Positions 1 to 8,685 are shown, numbered from the stretch's first letter. The stretch is DNA of 64,000 nt from Streptomyces sp. NBC_00223 (GCF_036199905.1 NZ_CP108109.1:2170001-2234000); one strand, 5' to 3'. Program-made: numbers and translations. The notes: generated by a model from the sequence alone, not told the origin.

Positions 1-33
1 CGACACGCAGTGCGTCGAGCCGGGGCTTCGCTG

Positions 34-744
34 TCACCGCCGACCCCCTTGCGTCTCGGCCGTGCCGATGAGAAGCAGCTGGGTGGACAGTCCGTTGGAA
101 GCGTCGTCGCTCCGCGTCAGCCCCGCGTGGCGGATCTCGAATCCCGATGCTTTCAACAGCGCCTGGAACTCGTCGCTCGCCCATTCCCGGACGTGGCTGA
201 GGTTGCGGGGCGGGCCAGGAGCGTTGTAGCCGCTGCGGCACTCGCGGGCGGGCGTGGACAGTACGGCGACTGCGCCTCCCTCCACGAGGAGGCCGTGGAC
301 CAGTGACAGGACCGGAGCCGGGTCCAGCAGGTGCTCCACGACGTCGGAGCAGACCACGATCGAACGGCGTACGAGGGAAGCGTCGATGGGCAGTCGCTCG
401 GCCGATTCCAGGTCTACCTCGATCCACTCGCCGAAGGGGTGGTTGTCGCGGCACCACACGAGGTTGTCCCCGAAGTCCACGCCGATGAACGTCCAGTCCG
501 GGTATCCGTAGGCCAGCGACGCCAGCTTGCCGGCCCGTCCGCAGCCGATGTCGATCACCACGTCGCGGCCGAGTTCACTGGCCCGGGCGGCGGCGTACGG
601 GTAGACGTCGGGCTGCCAGGTCACCGTGTCGTCCGTCTCGTCGGTGAAGTACTCCACCTCCTTCCGGCCGCGGTAGCCGTTCCTGATGAAGTACGTCTCG
701 GGGCCGCCGATGGGCTGGTGAGGGGCCGAGGTGTCTGCGTGCAT
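34..744 (-). CDS. class I SAM-dependent methyltransferase
   Basis: Predicted S-adenosylmethionine-dependent methyltransferase of 236 residues. The glycine-rich SAM loop VVIDIGCGRAGK lies near residue 60, followed by the acidic GVDFGD strand end and a VCSDVVEHLLDP motif typical of the Methyltransf_11/23 fold. The ATG at 744 was chosen because the frame is open far upstream but that part overlaps the next gene antisense to nothing recognisable. It is the last gene of a tight minus-strand operon and follows the TrpRS-like gene by 14 bp, so it probably methylates an intermediate of that pathway. The substrate cannot be inferred. Confidence 0.85.
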   Translation of the reverse strand: MHADTSAPHQPIGGPETYFIRNGYRGRKEVEYFTDETDDTVTWQPDVYPYAAARASELGRDVVIDIGCGRAGKLASLAYGYPDWTFIGVDFGDNLVWCRDNHPFGEWIEVDLESAERLPIDASLVRRSIVVCSDVVEHLLDPAPVLSLVHGLLVEGGAVAVLSTPARECRSGYNAPGPPRNLSHVREWASDEFQALLKASGFEIRHAGLTRSDDASNGLSTQLLLIGTAETQGGRR

Positions 745-758
745 GAGAGGCTCCCTGT

Positions 759-1775
759 TCACTTCGGCCAGTGGGAGAACAGCGAGAGAATCCGCTCGAC
801 CAGCTGCTCGCGTATGGCCGACCACTCGGAACTTCCGGCTCGGCGCGCAGCCGCCGCCCGGTCGTACCCCGGTCCGTCCACCTCGGGCAGGCACGCGTAC
901 ATCTGGAGAAGTGCCGAGCCGTCGTCGGAGGGCGCGGTGTCGGTGTCGGTACCCAGTAGGGCTCGGATGTCCTCGGCGGGCAGGGAGGCGTCGATGCCTG
1001 AGCCGGGGATGCTCTTGCTCATCTTCGGGAGGCCGCCGAGGCCGGGGATCATCTTGGTGTAGATGCCGGACAGATGTTCCGCGGGCAGGCCCCAGCGTTC
1101 CGCTCCGCGTCGCGCGAGGGCGACGTACTTGTGCTCGTCGACCCCCAGGGACACGAGGACGTGGCGCCCCTGAAGGAGGAGGTGGACGAAGTCCGCGGCC
1201 ATGAGCAGCGTGGCCTGCTTCATCCCGTAACTGAGGTGGTCGAAGACGCCGTGGTTGCGGTAGAGACCGGCCAGGTCTTCCTCCGCCCATTGAAAGTCGG
1301 CGTCGTCCAGGTGGCGCGACAGCAGGAACGCGGTGGCCATGACGTCGGTCTTGCCCTCCTGTCTGCGTAGGACGCCGCGGGCGTCGTCGAACCCGAGCCG
1401 GAGGACGAACTCCTCGTACTTGTCTGCGAGCCGCCGCACCGAGTCCAGGGGCGTACGGCGGGCGTTGTAGGAGTCCAGGTCCCCCAGCACGATCTGGACG
1501 TCGAGCCCGCACTGCTGCAGCTTGACCGCGCGCAGCAGCTGGAAGAGGGTGCCGGCGTGGGGCGGTCCCCCGAGGCCGACGCCGGTGGTGACCGTCGCCG
1601 GCTCGCCCATGGCGACCGCCTCCGCGAAGTTGCCGGCTCCGGTGTGGCACATCCACTTCGTGCGCAGGTCGTCGGGGCTCATCCCCGCGAGTCCGAAGTC
1701 GATGGCGCCGAGTCCCAGCCGCTCGTAGCGGTGCTGGTCGATCACACTGTCGTAGTACGCGGTGTCGAACTTCAT
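759..1775 (-). CDS. TrpRS-like class I aminoacyl-tRNA synthetase homologue
   Basis: Protein of 338 residues with the class I aminoacyl-tRNA synthetase signatures: a HIGH-type motif PPHAGT (residues 71-76) and an intact KMSKS loop (251-255, PKMSKSIPGSG). Length and organisation match the TrpRS/TyrRS subclass. Its ATG overlaps the stop of the radical SAM gene by 4 bp, so the two are translationally coupled. Its place in a biosynthetic operon, with no resistance gene visible, suggests a paralogue that activates an amino acid (possibly tryptophan) for a secondary pathway or makes a dedicated aminoacyl-tRNA. A drug-resistant duplicate of housekeeping TrpRS is the alternative. Fold confidence is high; role is inference. 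Confidence 0.8.
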   Translation of the reverse strand: MKFDTAYYDSVIDQHRYERLGLGAIDFGLAGMSPDDLRTKWMCHTGAGNFAEAVAMGEPATVTTGVGLGGPPHAGTLFQLLRAVKLQQCGLDVQIVLGDLDSYNARRTPLDSVRRLADKYEEFVLRLGFDDARGVLRRQEGKTDVMATAFLLSRHLDDADFQWAEEDLAGLYRNHGVFDHLSYGMKQATLLMAADFVHLLLQGRHVLVSLGVDEHKYVALARRGAERWGLPAEHLSGIYTKMIPGLGGLPKMSKSIPGSGIDASLPAEDIRALLGTDTDTAPSDDGSALLQMYACLPEVDGPGYDRAAAARRAGSSEWSAIREQLVERILSLFSHWPK

Positions 1776-2668
1776 GCGGTTCCTTCCCGGGGTGTCTGCT
1801 CACGGAGGGCGAAAGCTCGGCGGACCAGCGGCTCGAACCCGTCGACGAGCAGGTTGCCGAGCACGGCGTTGCGAGGTGCCGCGACGCTGCCGAGGTCCGC
1901 CGTGACCGTGCCGTCGGCGAGGACCCAGACGCGGAACGGGTACGGGTCCTCCGGGGCACGTGTCGGCTGGGCGTAGACGGTCACGCCGTTGACGTCGCCG
2001 TGCAGGTCGTCCACGGCCTGGACGAAGTCTCGCCTGTCGAAGCCGTAGATCTCCGCCTTGCGGGCGCTTGTGCGTCCGACGGGGCGGTACTGCGAGATCA
2101 GCCAGTACTCGACTTCCGTTCGCCGGGACACTTCGGCGATGAGCAGCGCCATGCGCGGCAGCTCCTTCACCGAGACGGCCGTGGTGAAGGTGTTGAACGC
2201 CAGCCGCCGCTGGTCGGCGGCGAGAAGGTCGACGTTGGACAGGAAGCGTTCGAAGTACCCCTGCCCTCGGAACCAGTCGGCGGTCCTGGAGTCCGGGCCG
2301 TCGACCGCCAGCGAGTACACGGTCACGTGGTCGAGGATGCCGGCGTAGCGTTCGCCCAGGAGCAGCCCGTTGGTGTGGAGGTTGGTCTCGAAGCCCGCCT
2401 CGGTGGCGTGCCGGAGAGCAGCCTCCAGGTGGTTGTCGTACGGCATCACGGGGTCGCCGCCGGTGAAGACGCACCGGTAGGCCTCGGACTCCGAGCGGAG
2501 GCGGTCGATGACACGGCGGACCGTGTCCGCGTCGGTACTGACCCTGTTGCGCTCGCGGTAGCAGAAGCGGCACACGCCTGGAGATGTGTTGGTCGGTGCC
2601 AGGTCCCAGGCGTTGCAGTCGGTGTTGAGGACGAGGTGGACGATCGGGAGTTCGTCGTGCGTCAGCAT
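1772..2668 (-). CDS. radical SAM enzyme with CX14CX2C cluster motif
   Basis: Protein of 298 residues. Cysteines C18, C33 and C36 (CNAW...GVCRFC) form a CX14CX2C motif instead of the canonical CX3CX2C. Expanded spacing of this kind is known from some QueE 7-carboxy-7-deazaguanine synthases. FTGGDPVMP is the GGE-like SAM-binding motif, and the LHTNG strand is typical of the radical SAM barrel. There is no SPASM or B12 domain. It lies between the TrpD-like gene (7-bp overlap) and the TrpRS-like gene (4-bp overlap). It probably performs a radical rearrangement or C-C bond step in the pathway. The similarity to QueE concerns only the cysteine spacing. Confidence 0.85.
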   Translation of the reverse strand: MLTHDELPIVHLVLNTDCNAWDLAPTNTSPGVCRFCYRERNRVSTDADTVRRVIDRLRSESEAYRCVFTGGDPVMPYDNHLEAALRHATEAGFETNLHTNGLLLGERYAGILDHVTVYSLAVDGPDSRTADWFRGQGYFERFLSNVDLLAADQRRLAFNTFTTAVSVKELPRMALLIAEVSRRTEVEYWLISQYRPVGRTSARKAEIYGFDRRDFVQAVDDLHGDVNGVTVYAQPTRAPEDPYPFRVWVLADGTVTADLGSVAAPRNAVLGNLLVDGFEPLVRRAFALREQTPREGTA

Positions 2669-3813
2669 GGGGTCGACTCCTTGACGCCAGAGATGGCGCG
2701 GAGGGGCGTAGGCGAGACGGGCCGCAGGAGTGAGCGGAGCTGGTGCGGGTCACCGCCGGTGAGCCGTACGAACTTCTGGAGCGTGTCCAAGCCGGCGCCC
2801 GCTTCGATGATGGTGAGTGCTTTGCCGAAGGCGGTCTGGATGGTGGGGGCCGCTTCGGACATCACCATGAGGAGGGCCGCGTTGAGGGCGACAGCGTTTC
2901 GCGCCTGACTGGTGTCCTGGCCGGCCAGCACGCGGATCGCGGCAGCAACGTTCTCCAGGGGCTCCTCGTGCTGGGTGACCGAGATGAGGTTCTGCGGCAT
3001 GGTGGCAGCGCACTTGCGTACGTCGTCGTTGAAGGCCGGGTTCTCGTGACCGGCGCTGATCCGGCATACCCGCGCGGTGCTTCCGGGAAGCAGCTCATCG
3101 ACCTGGACCGTCCGGCCCGTACTGGAGTTGACGACGGTCACGTCCGGCAGGCCGAGCCGGGACAGCAGCCAGGCGGAAACGCTGACGGCGGGGTGCGCCA
3201 GACCGTAGACGTAGGCGGGGCAGGTGACCGGGCTGAGGAGGGCCGGGAACGCCAGGCTGAGGGCGTGTACGGCGTGGAACCTGCCTCCGTAACGGCGGTC
3301 GAACTCCGGTATGCGGTTCTCGATGGAGAAGAACCCGAAGCCGGTCTGCGCGGTGATGTCGACCATCTCCTGGTGCGGGACCGCGTCGCACGGGGCTCCC
3401 ACCAGGTCGATGAAGTCGCGGGATCCGGTCTTCGACGACGCGCTGCGCGACCCGAGCTTCGCGATGTGCGCTCCTCCAGCCGCCGCTACCAGTGCGGCGG
3501 CCGTGCTCAGGTTGATGGTCTTGAAGGTCTTCTTCCCGCTGCCGGTGTAGCCGACGAACCGCGTGCCGGCGGGGGGCTGGTGGAAGGCCCAGCCGGGTCG
3601 GTCCAGGGCGGTCGCCGCCAGGACCGCCGCCTCCACCTCCGTCAGCCGCGGCCCCCGGAGCAGCAGGCCGGTGAGGACGCTGGCCAGCATCGCGTCCCGG
3701 GTGTGGCTCTCCGGTAACGCAAGGATGTGCGCGATGCCGTCGCGGACGATCTCGGGTGCGATGTCGTCAGGAGAGTTGATCTTGTGGACCAGTAAGGGTG
3801 CTGTCGTCGACAC
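2662..3813 (-). CDS. anthranilate phosphoribosyltransferase-like protein (TrpD fold)
   Basis: Protein of 383 residues with the glycosyltransferase family 3 core. GSGKKTFKTINLST (residues 91-104) replaces the usual GTGGDG...FNIST segment, and KLGSRSASSKTGS (119-131) matches the KHGNR..SS.SGS phosphoribosyl-binding loop of TrpD. No other trp genes are present, so primary tryptophan synthesis is unlikely. The altered GTGGDG loop suggests a different acceptor. The GTG start at 3813 has an AAGGAAGG ribosome site. The enzyme probably transfers or removes a phosphoribosyl group on an aromatic amine or base in the same pathway as the radical SAM protein. Confidence 0.8.
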   Translation of the reverse strand: MSTTAPLLVHKINSPDDIAPEIVRDGIAHILALPESHTRDAMLASVLTGLLLRGPRLTEVEAAVLAATALDRPGWAFHQPPAGTRFVGYTGSGKKTFKTINLSTAAALVAAAGGAHIAKLGSRSASSKTGSRDFIDLVGAPCDAVPHQEMVDITAQTGFGFFSIENRIPEFDRRYGGRFHAVHALSLAFPALLSPVTCPAYVYGLAHPAVSVSAWLLSRLGLPDVTVVNSSTGRTVQVDELLPGSTARVCRISAGHENPAFNDDVRKCAATMPQNLISVTQHEEPLENVAAAIRVLAGQDTSQARNAVALNAALLMVMSEAAPTIQTAFGKALTIIEAGAGLDTLQKFVRLTGGDPHQLRSLLRPVSPTPLRAISGVKESTPC

Positions 3814-3832
3814 GGTGTCGCCTTCCTTTCCA

Positions 3833-4834
3833 TCAGGTGTGGGACGTGAGGAGGAGCTTGAACGGGCGATGCCGGGCTCCGCTCCTCAGCGCCATCAGCC
3901 CCTGCGGGAGATCGCCGAGAGGGAAACGGTCCCGGGTCATGAGGGCCGCCCAGTCGCCGCCTTTGGCGACGATGCCGACGGCGTCCCTGAAGTCGTCGTG
4001 GCCGTCCGCGCGGCAGTACGAGAAGGAGCCGCGCAGAGTGATTGAGCGCCGAAAGATCTCCCGCAGGGCGACGGAGAGCATCACCTGGGGCGCATAGGCG
4101 TTCTGCACGAGAACGGTTCCCCCGTCACGGACGGCCTTCAGCGCTTGGCGTACGGGGGCGTCGCTGTCACCGGATGCGGCATCCACGACGACGTCGCATC
4201 GTGGCAGCTCATCGGCATGGAGGTTGATGTGCGAGGGGAGCACGTAGCTCAACTGGTGGGACTGCGAGGGCTTCCTGACGAGCATGTGGACGTCCCATCC
4301 CGCGCCCGCAGCACAGATCGCCGTGCAGACCCCGAGGACACCGCCACCGATGATGCCGAGCCGCCCGGGGGCTGCCGGGAGGCCGCAGCGGACGCCGTGC
4401 AAAGCCACAGCCATGGGATCGGCAAGGACGCCGTGCGCCGGATCGTGGAGCGCGGGCAGGGGGACGACGTTGCCGCGGGGCACCCTCACCTCGTGGGCGA
4501 GCCCCCCGGGCAGGTCCCATCCGACGCGTCGCAGTTCCGGGCAGAGGTGCACCTGCCCGCGCCCGCAGTACCTGCACGAGCGGCAGGGAACCAGCGGATC
4601 GACGGCGACCCAGCCGCCGGTCTCCCTGTCGATTCCGACAATCTCGTGACCGGGATACCACGGCTCCGGCAACTGCCCCTGCCAAGGCCGGCCGAGCTTC
4701 GCGACATCGCTTCCGCAGACGCCCGTGTAGTGCACCGCAACGTGTGTCGTACCGCGCACCGCGAGTACGCCGACGGGCGCAGGGGCCCAGCCGAGGACGC
4801 CTTTCGAGACCGACCATCCGTAAGGGACGCTCAC
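3833..4834 (-). CDS. zinc-dependent MDR alcohol dehydrogenase
   Basis: Medium-chain dehydrogenase/reductase of 333 residues. Catalytic zinc ligands are C40 (GVCGSD) and H63/E64 (PGHE). The structural zinc site is the four-cysteine lobe C84, C87, C90, C98. The Rossmann motif is IIGGGVLG. It probably oxidises a sugar or alcohol carbon with NAD(P). The GTG start overlaps the stop of the upstream decayed HAD gene by 4 bp. The family includes threonine, sorbitol and scyllo-inosamine dehydrogenases; the actual substrate is unknown. Confidence 0.85.
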   Translation of the reverse strand: MSVPYGWSVSKGVLGWAPAPVGVLAVRGTTHVAVHYTGVCGSDVAKLGRPWQGQLPEPWYPGHEIVGIDRETGGWVAVDPLVPCRSCRYCGRGQVHLCPELRRVGWDLPGGLAHEVRVPRGNVVPLPALHDPAHGVLADPMAVALHGVRCGLPAAPGRLGIIGGGVLGVCTAICAAGAGWDVHMLVRKPSQSHQLSYVLPSHINLHADELPRCDVVVDAASGDSDAPVRQALKAVRDGGTVLVQNAYAPQVMLSVALREIFRRSITLRGSFSYCRADGHDDFRDAVGIVAKGGDWAALMTRDRFPLGDLPQGLMALRSGARHRPFKLLLTSHT

Positions 4835-5301
4835 CGGTCCCTCCAGCTGCTCAACAAGGACGGAAGAGCCTCCACCTCGGGGATCGAGGTGCCGGACCAG
4901 GCGATCTCACCGAGTGCGAGGCCGGCGGGCCCGCCCCGGCGGGCGACGCGCACCGCGCGCATCCCGGCACGCTGGGCGCCGGCCAGTTCGTCACCGCCAC
5001 CGTCACCGCAGTAGAGGGCCTGGTGGGCGGCGACTTCTGCGGTGGACCGCAGACGTCCGTCGTGTCTGACCGGCCAACTGTCGGTCAGCGTCGTCTCGAC
5101 GGTCACGGGCTTTACGTGCAAGATCGCGGCGAACTGTGCTGCGGCCGAGGTCCGTTCGATTGCGCTCGGGGCCGTGACGAGGGTGCCGAGGAGGAGCAGG
5201 ACTGCGACACTGACGGCCACCGTAAATCCCCCTTCCGGTCGGGTACGGGCAACTGGGCACCGAAGCCGTTCCGTGAGGACTGCGTCGGTGCGAACCATCA
5301 C
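4831..5301 (-). pseudogene. decayed HAD-family hydrolase
   Basis: The C-terminal half (LYCGDGGGDELAGAQRAGMRAV) is the HAD motif IV region and looks intact. The N-terminal half has the shape of a HAD start (VAVLLLLGTLVTAPS), but the nucleophile region normally reading like FDLFGTLV has lost its aspartate. Between TAEVAAH and the motif IV block, the cap domain and motifs II and III (about 90 residues) are missing. The reading frame itself is open (156 codons) and overlaps the dehydrogenase start by 4 bp, so translation may still couple the operon. A catalytically dead remnant fits better than a new enzyme. Confidence 0.6.
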
Positions 5302-5434
5302 AGCGGTTCGGGGCGCCGCGGAGTATCACGAACAGTTGCCCAAACTCCTCATCACAGGGGCGTGGTCGGCCGGCCAGGCTCTTCAACATCCGCTTGCACA
5401 CGGGTTCATGAGAGGCTTGCCTAGGCTTCCGATC

Positions 5435-6475
5435 ATGACCATTGATGGGCAGGCGGTAGGCGTGGCGGGGAAGAGTCGCCCGGGCTGGCGCCCGGACAAG
5501 TTGCGGCAGCAACGTGAAGCCCACGGCCTGACGCTGGAGGGCGCGGGTGAGCGTCTCCGCGAGGTGGCCCGAACCGCCGGACTGACCGCGCCGGCGGCCA
5601 ACTTCCAGACGCTGTGGCAGCACGAGCAGGGCGAGGTCTACCCCGGTCCGCACTATCGGCGCGCCTACTGCCTGATGTACCGCGCGACCGAGCCCGAACT
5701 CGGATTCCGTCACGCTCTGCCGGACGAGGCCACGAAGCTCTCGTTCACGGCGTCGAGCGAGCCGCACGACGGCTCCCACGTACTGGCCGTGGAGCGCGCC
5801 CTGCTCCAGCTCACGCCCGCAACACAGGACATGGACGGACTGGGCGTACAGCAACGCATCCTCGACGCCTGGAAACGGCGTCACACCGGCGGCGACCCGA
5901 ACAGGCCGACGCTGATGATGGTCGGAGGCTACGCGGGAAGCGGGAAGTCGGAGTTCTCCCGCTTCATATCCCAGCTCACCGGCTGGCCTGTCCTCGACAA
6001 GGACCCGATCACGCGACCACTTGTCGAACGCCTCCTCGTGGAGCTGGGCAGCGACCCCAACGACCGGCACACCGACATCTACCGGCAGCAGGTCCGCCCA
6101 CTGGAGTACCAGTGCCTGCTGGAGACCGCGTACGCGAACATCGACTGCGCGATCAGCACCGTCCTCACCGCGCCGTTCGTCGCCGAGGCCACCGACCCCC
6201 GGTGGATGCGGCGCCTGATCAACCGCTGCGAGGCACGCGGCGTCACCGTCGTTGTCGTCTGGATCCAGTGCGACCTCGACACGATGCACGAGCACGTCAG
6301 CTTCCGGTCCGCCGCCCGGGACAGCTGGAAACTCCAGAACTGGGAGGCGTACGCCGCAGGACTCGACCTCGAACTGAAGCCCGTCGTTCCTCACTTGGTC
6401 GTCGACAACCGGCTCGGTGCGGCAATCTCCCTCACGGATCAGGTACGCCAGGTCTTCGGGACGGTGTTCCCGTGA
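5435..6475 (+). CDS. XRE-type HTH fused to P-loop kinase/ATPase
   Basis: Protein of 346 residues. Residues 20-85 resemble a helix-turn-helix of the XRE type (KLRQQREAHGLTLEGAGERL). A Walker A motif GGYAGSGKS (164-172) begins an AAA_33-like zeta-toxin/kinase-type domain that runs to the C terminus. The ATG at 5435 was chosen; an in-frame ATG at 5408 is possible and neither has a strong ribosome site. Divergent from the 34-5301 operon across about 130 bp, it may be that operon's regulator as well as a kinase. The next gene overlaps its stop by 4 bp (GTGA). Confidence 0.75.
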   Translation: MTIDGQAVGVAGKSRPGWRPDKLRQQREAHGLTLEGAGERLREVARTAGLTAPAANFQTLWQHEQGEVYPGPHYRRAYCLMYRATEPELGFRHALPDEATKLSFTASSEPHDGSHVLAVERALLQLTPATQDMDGLGVQQRILDAWKRRHTGGDPNRPTLMMVGGYAGSGKSEFSRFISQLTGWPVLDKDPITRPLVERLLVELGSDPNDRHTDIYRQQVRPLEYQCLLETAYANIDCAISTVLTAPFVAEATDPRWMRRLINRCEARGVTVVVVWIQCDLDTMHEHVSFRSAARDSWKLQNWEAYAAGLDLELKPVVPHLVVDNRLGAAISLTDQVRQVFGTVFP

Positions 6476-7032
6476 GGCCGGGCATTCTGCTCTACGGTCC
6501 GCCGGCGGCGGGCAAGGACACGGTCACTGCGGCCATGGCCGAACTCGACGCGCGATACGTCCCGTTCAACCGCCTCAAGGTCGGCGGCGGCAAGTTCGCG
6601 GGCTACCGGATGGGCACGCAAGAACAGTTGGCCAGTCTTGAAGCGCGCGAAGACGTCATCTACCGCAACGAGCGGTACGGCAACGTCTACGTCGTCGACC
6701 GGCCCGGTCTCGAACAAGCCATGGAGGGCGGGAAGGTACCGGTGGTCCACCTCGGCCAGGTAGCAGGGGTGGAGCGGGTAGGCACCCTCTTCCCGGCGCG
6801 CTGGGTGCGCGTGCTGCTGTGGTGTTCGAGGGCGTCCACGGCCCAGCGGTCGCGGCAGCGGGGCGACACCGACACGGCGGCTCGGCTGGCCGCGTGGGAC
6901 GCCACTCAGGTGGACCTCGCCTCGTACCCGCAGGCCGGGTGGGAGGTCCGGGTGGACACGGACGTGACGAAGCCCTGGGGAGCGGCCCAGCAGATCGACG
7001 CCTTCATCCGAAGTGCGGCGACTCAGCCCTGA
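6472..7032 (+). CDS. guanylate-kinase-like P-loop protein
   Basis: Protein of 186 residues starting with a P-loop (ILLYGPPAAGKDTVT) and containing a YRNERYGNVYVVDRPGLEQAM stretch that resembles the nucleotide-lid region of guanylate kinases. VVHLGQVAGVE and an arginine-rich segment follow. The GTG start overlaps the stop of the XRE-kinase gene, so the pair is coupled. It probably phosphorylates a nucleotide or nucleotide-like small molecule. Housekeeping Gmk is expected elsewhere in the genome, so this is an accessory paralogue. Confidence 0.7.
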   Translation: MRPGILLYGPPAAGKDTVTAAMAELDARYVPFNRLKVGGGKFAGYRMGTQEQLASLEAREDVIYRNERYGNVYVVDRPGLEQAMEGGKVPVVHLGQVAGVERVGTLFPARWVRVLLWCSRASTAQRSRQRGDTDTAARLAAWDATQVDLASYPQAGWEVRVDTDVTKPWGAAQQIDAFIRSAATQP

Positions 7033-7082
7033 CCGTTGCGAGGCCGTATCCTCAACCGGCTCGACTCAACCGGCCCGGAGGC

Positions 7083-7931
7083 TCAGCTCGGGTCCTCCGG
7101 TGTCACGCGCAGTGCCTCCAACGCCTCGGCGATGGTGAGTGCCTGGTCCTTGCTGTCGCCCCACCGAGCGAGTGTGGCCGCAGCCGCGTACATAAGAGCG
7201 TCCGGCAATCCGGCGTCGGCGAGCAGGGCAGCCGCGTCCTCGATCTCCGGGCCCCAGCGCCAGGCACGGGCGGCGGTCTTGGGGATGTAGTCAGTCTCGA
7301 CGAGATAGCTGCGGGTGCGCTTGGCCGCGATCGCCAGCAGTTCGTCCCCGACGTCGTAAGCGTCGGCCGCTCCGTAAGCCACGGCGGCCAGCACTCGGGA
7401 GACCTTCTGGTAGCTGGTGTATGCGAGCTTCAACGCGGAGGCCGCGCCAAAGGGACCCCCGAGGACGTGCGTCCGGACATCGGTCTCCGCGAAGAGGTCA
7501 ACGATCCGGTCGGTCTGTTTGCCGGCACCGGCCAGGTACAGCATCGGCGTCTTGCCACCACTCGGGGGAGACCCGACCACTGCGGCGTCGACCACCGGCA
7601 TCGGTTCGAGTAGCTCGGCCATGCGCTGCATGCGTGACGGCACCACGGCATTGGCTTCGACGTAGATCGCGTCCGTGCCGGTCCGAACTGCCGCGACGTG
7701 GGCTGCGACCTCCTCTGCTGCGGCAGGTGGGCAGAGGGAGAGCAGCACCTCGGAACGAGCGGCGAGTTCGGGGAGCGCGACGGGATGAAGTTCGGCGCCT
7801 TCTGCTCGGAGACGGGTCGCCTCGCTACGGCCGTCGGGACACCAGAGCACTGTGTGGCCGCGAGCCCGGAGTTGCGCGCCGAAGGCGGCCCCCATACTGC
7901 CTGGGTGCAGTAGCCCGATGGTCGCCGTCAT
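7083..7931 (-). CDS. NAD(P)-binding beta-hydroxyacid dehydrogenase-like (DUF1932)
   Basis: Protein of 282 residues. The N-terminal Rossmann fold starts at residue 3 (ATIGLLHPGSMGAAFG), and the C-terminal half matches the all-helical DUF1932 phosphogluconate-dehydrogenase-like domain (FGAASALKLAYTSYQKVS around residue 162). The lysine in ALKLAYTSYQK corresponds to the conserved catalytic-region lysine of beta-hydroxyacid dehydrogenases. It overlaps the HAD gene upstream by 4 bp. It probably reduces or oxidises a hydroxyacid or imine; the substrate is unknown. Confidence 0.8.
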   Translation of the reverse strand: MTATIGLLHPGSMGAAFGAQLRARGHTVLWCPDGRSEATRLRAEGAELHPVALPELAARSEVLLSLCPPAAAEEVAAHVAAVRTGTDAIYVEANAVVPSRMQRMAELLEPMPVVDAAVVGSPPSGGKTPMLYLAGAGKQTDRIVDLFAETDVRTHVLGGPFGAASALKLAYTSYQKVSRVLAAVAYGAADAYDVGDELLAIAAKRTRSYLVETDYIPKTAARAWRWGPEIEDAAALLADAGLPDALMYAAAATLARWGDSKDQALTIAEALEALRVTPEDPS

Positions 7932-8611
7932 GACGCCGCCCCTACCCGATCTGCGCCGTGTCGAAGCAGGAGGTCGATGGCGGCGCGCACGCAGGGAACC
8001 GTGTGATCGGGGTCGGGGACGTGCGGAGCCCAGGAACGGCCGTTGCCGACCCAGACAGTCCGCAGCCCGGCAGAGTGCCCGCCACCGATGTCATTGACAG
8101 GGTTGTCGCCCACCATCCAGCCGCCATCGCCCAGCACAGCCCCGCACCGGGCCGCGGCCAGGGCGAAATGCCGACGCTCGGGCTTGCGCGCGCCGGCTTC
8201 CTCGGAGACGAAGGCGCTGTCTACGTGATCGGCGATACCGGTGGCCCTCAGCTTGGCCCACTGGATGTCCGCCGCACCGTTGGTCGCCACTCCCACCCGC
8301 CAGCCGGCCGCACGCAACGTGTCCAACCCCTCCAGGACCTCGCCCGGGCACGACACCATGGCCGCCATGTCGCGGCAGTACGCGTCCCACAACTCGGTAG
8401 TCGACAAAGGCAGGCTGTAACGGGCCCGGATCGCGTCGAACGTGGAGGGATACGCCCGCTCGGACGCCATCCCCAGGACGTACGCCTGCGCCTCGTCCCC
8501 CAACCCGTACCGACCAGCGAACTCAGCGACCCAGTCGGCGAGCGTCCTCTGTCGGTCCACGAGGGTGTTGTCGAGGTCGAAGAGAACCAGCGGTCTCTGC
8601 ATGTTCTGCAT
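7928..8611 (-). CDS. HAD-superfamily hydrolase, subfamily IA
   Basis: Protein of 227 residues with all HAD motifs: nucleophile LFDLDNTLVD (residues 10-19), motif II threonine in GVATNG, motif III lysine in GARKPERR and motif IV GDNPVNDIGGG. A helical cap lies between motifs I and II. It is probably a small-molecule phosphatase. It is the first gene of a two-gene operon with the DUF1932 dehydrogenase. The upstream gap of about 75 bp should hold the promoter. Confidence 0.85.
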   Translation of the reverse strand: MQNMQRPLVLFDLDNTLVDRQRTLADWVAEFAGRYGLGDEAQAYVLGMASERAYPSTFDAIRARYSLPLSTTELWDAYCRDMAAMVSCPGEVLEGLDTLRAAGWRVGVATNGAADIQWAKLRATGIADHVDSAFVSEEAGARKPERRHFALAAARCGAVLGDGGWMVGDNPVNDIGGGHSAGLRTVWVGNGRSWAPHVPDPDHTVPCVRAAIDLLLRHGADRVGAAS

Positions 8612-8685
8612 TATTGCGTGCTCGGCGTGAGGCTTGATTCCTCACCGAGTCGTTCCATCGCCTGAGCAGCCGACAAGCCAATGCC

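Noticed and set aside
745-1959. Long minus-strand frame extending the methyltransferase upstream
   Set aside because: It overlaps the TrpRS-like and radical SAM genes in another frame and has only Arg/Pro/Ala-rich shadow sequence.
5003-6394. Antisense frame of 463 codons over the XRE-kinase gene
   Set aside because: No motif; codon-position pattern belongs to the plus-strand gene with a clear P-loop.
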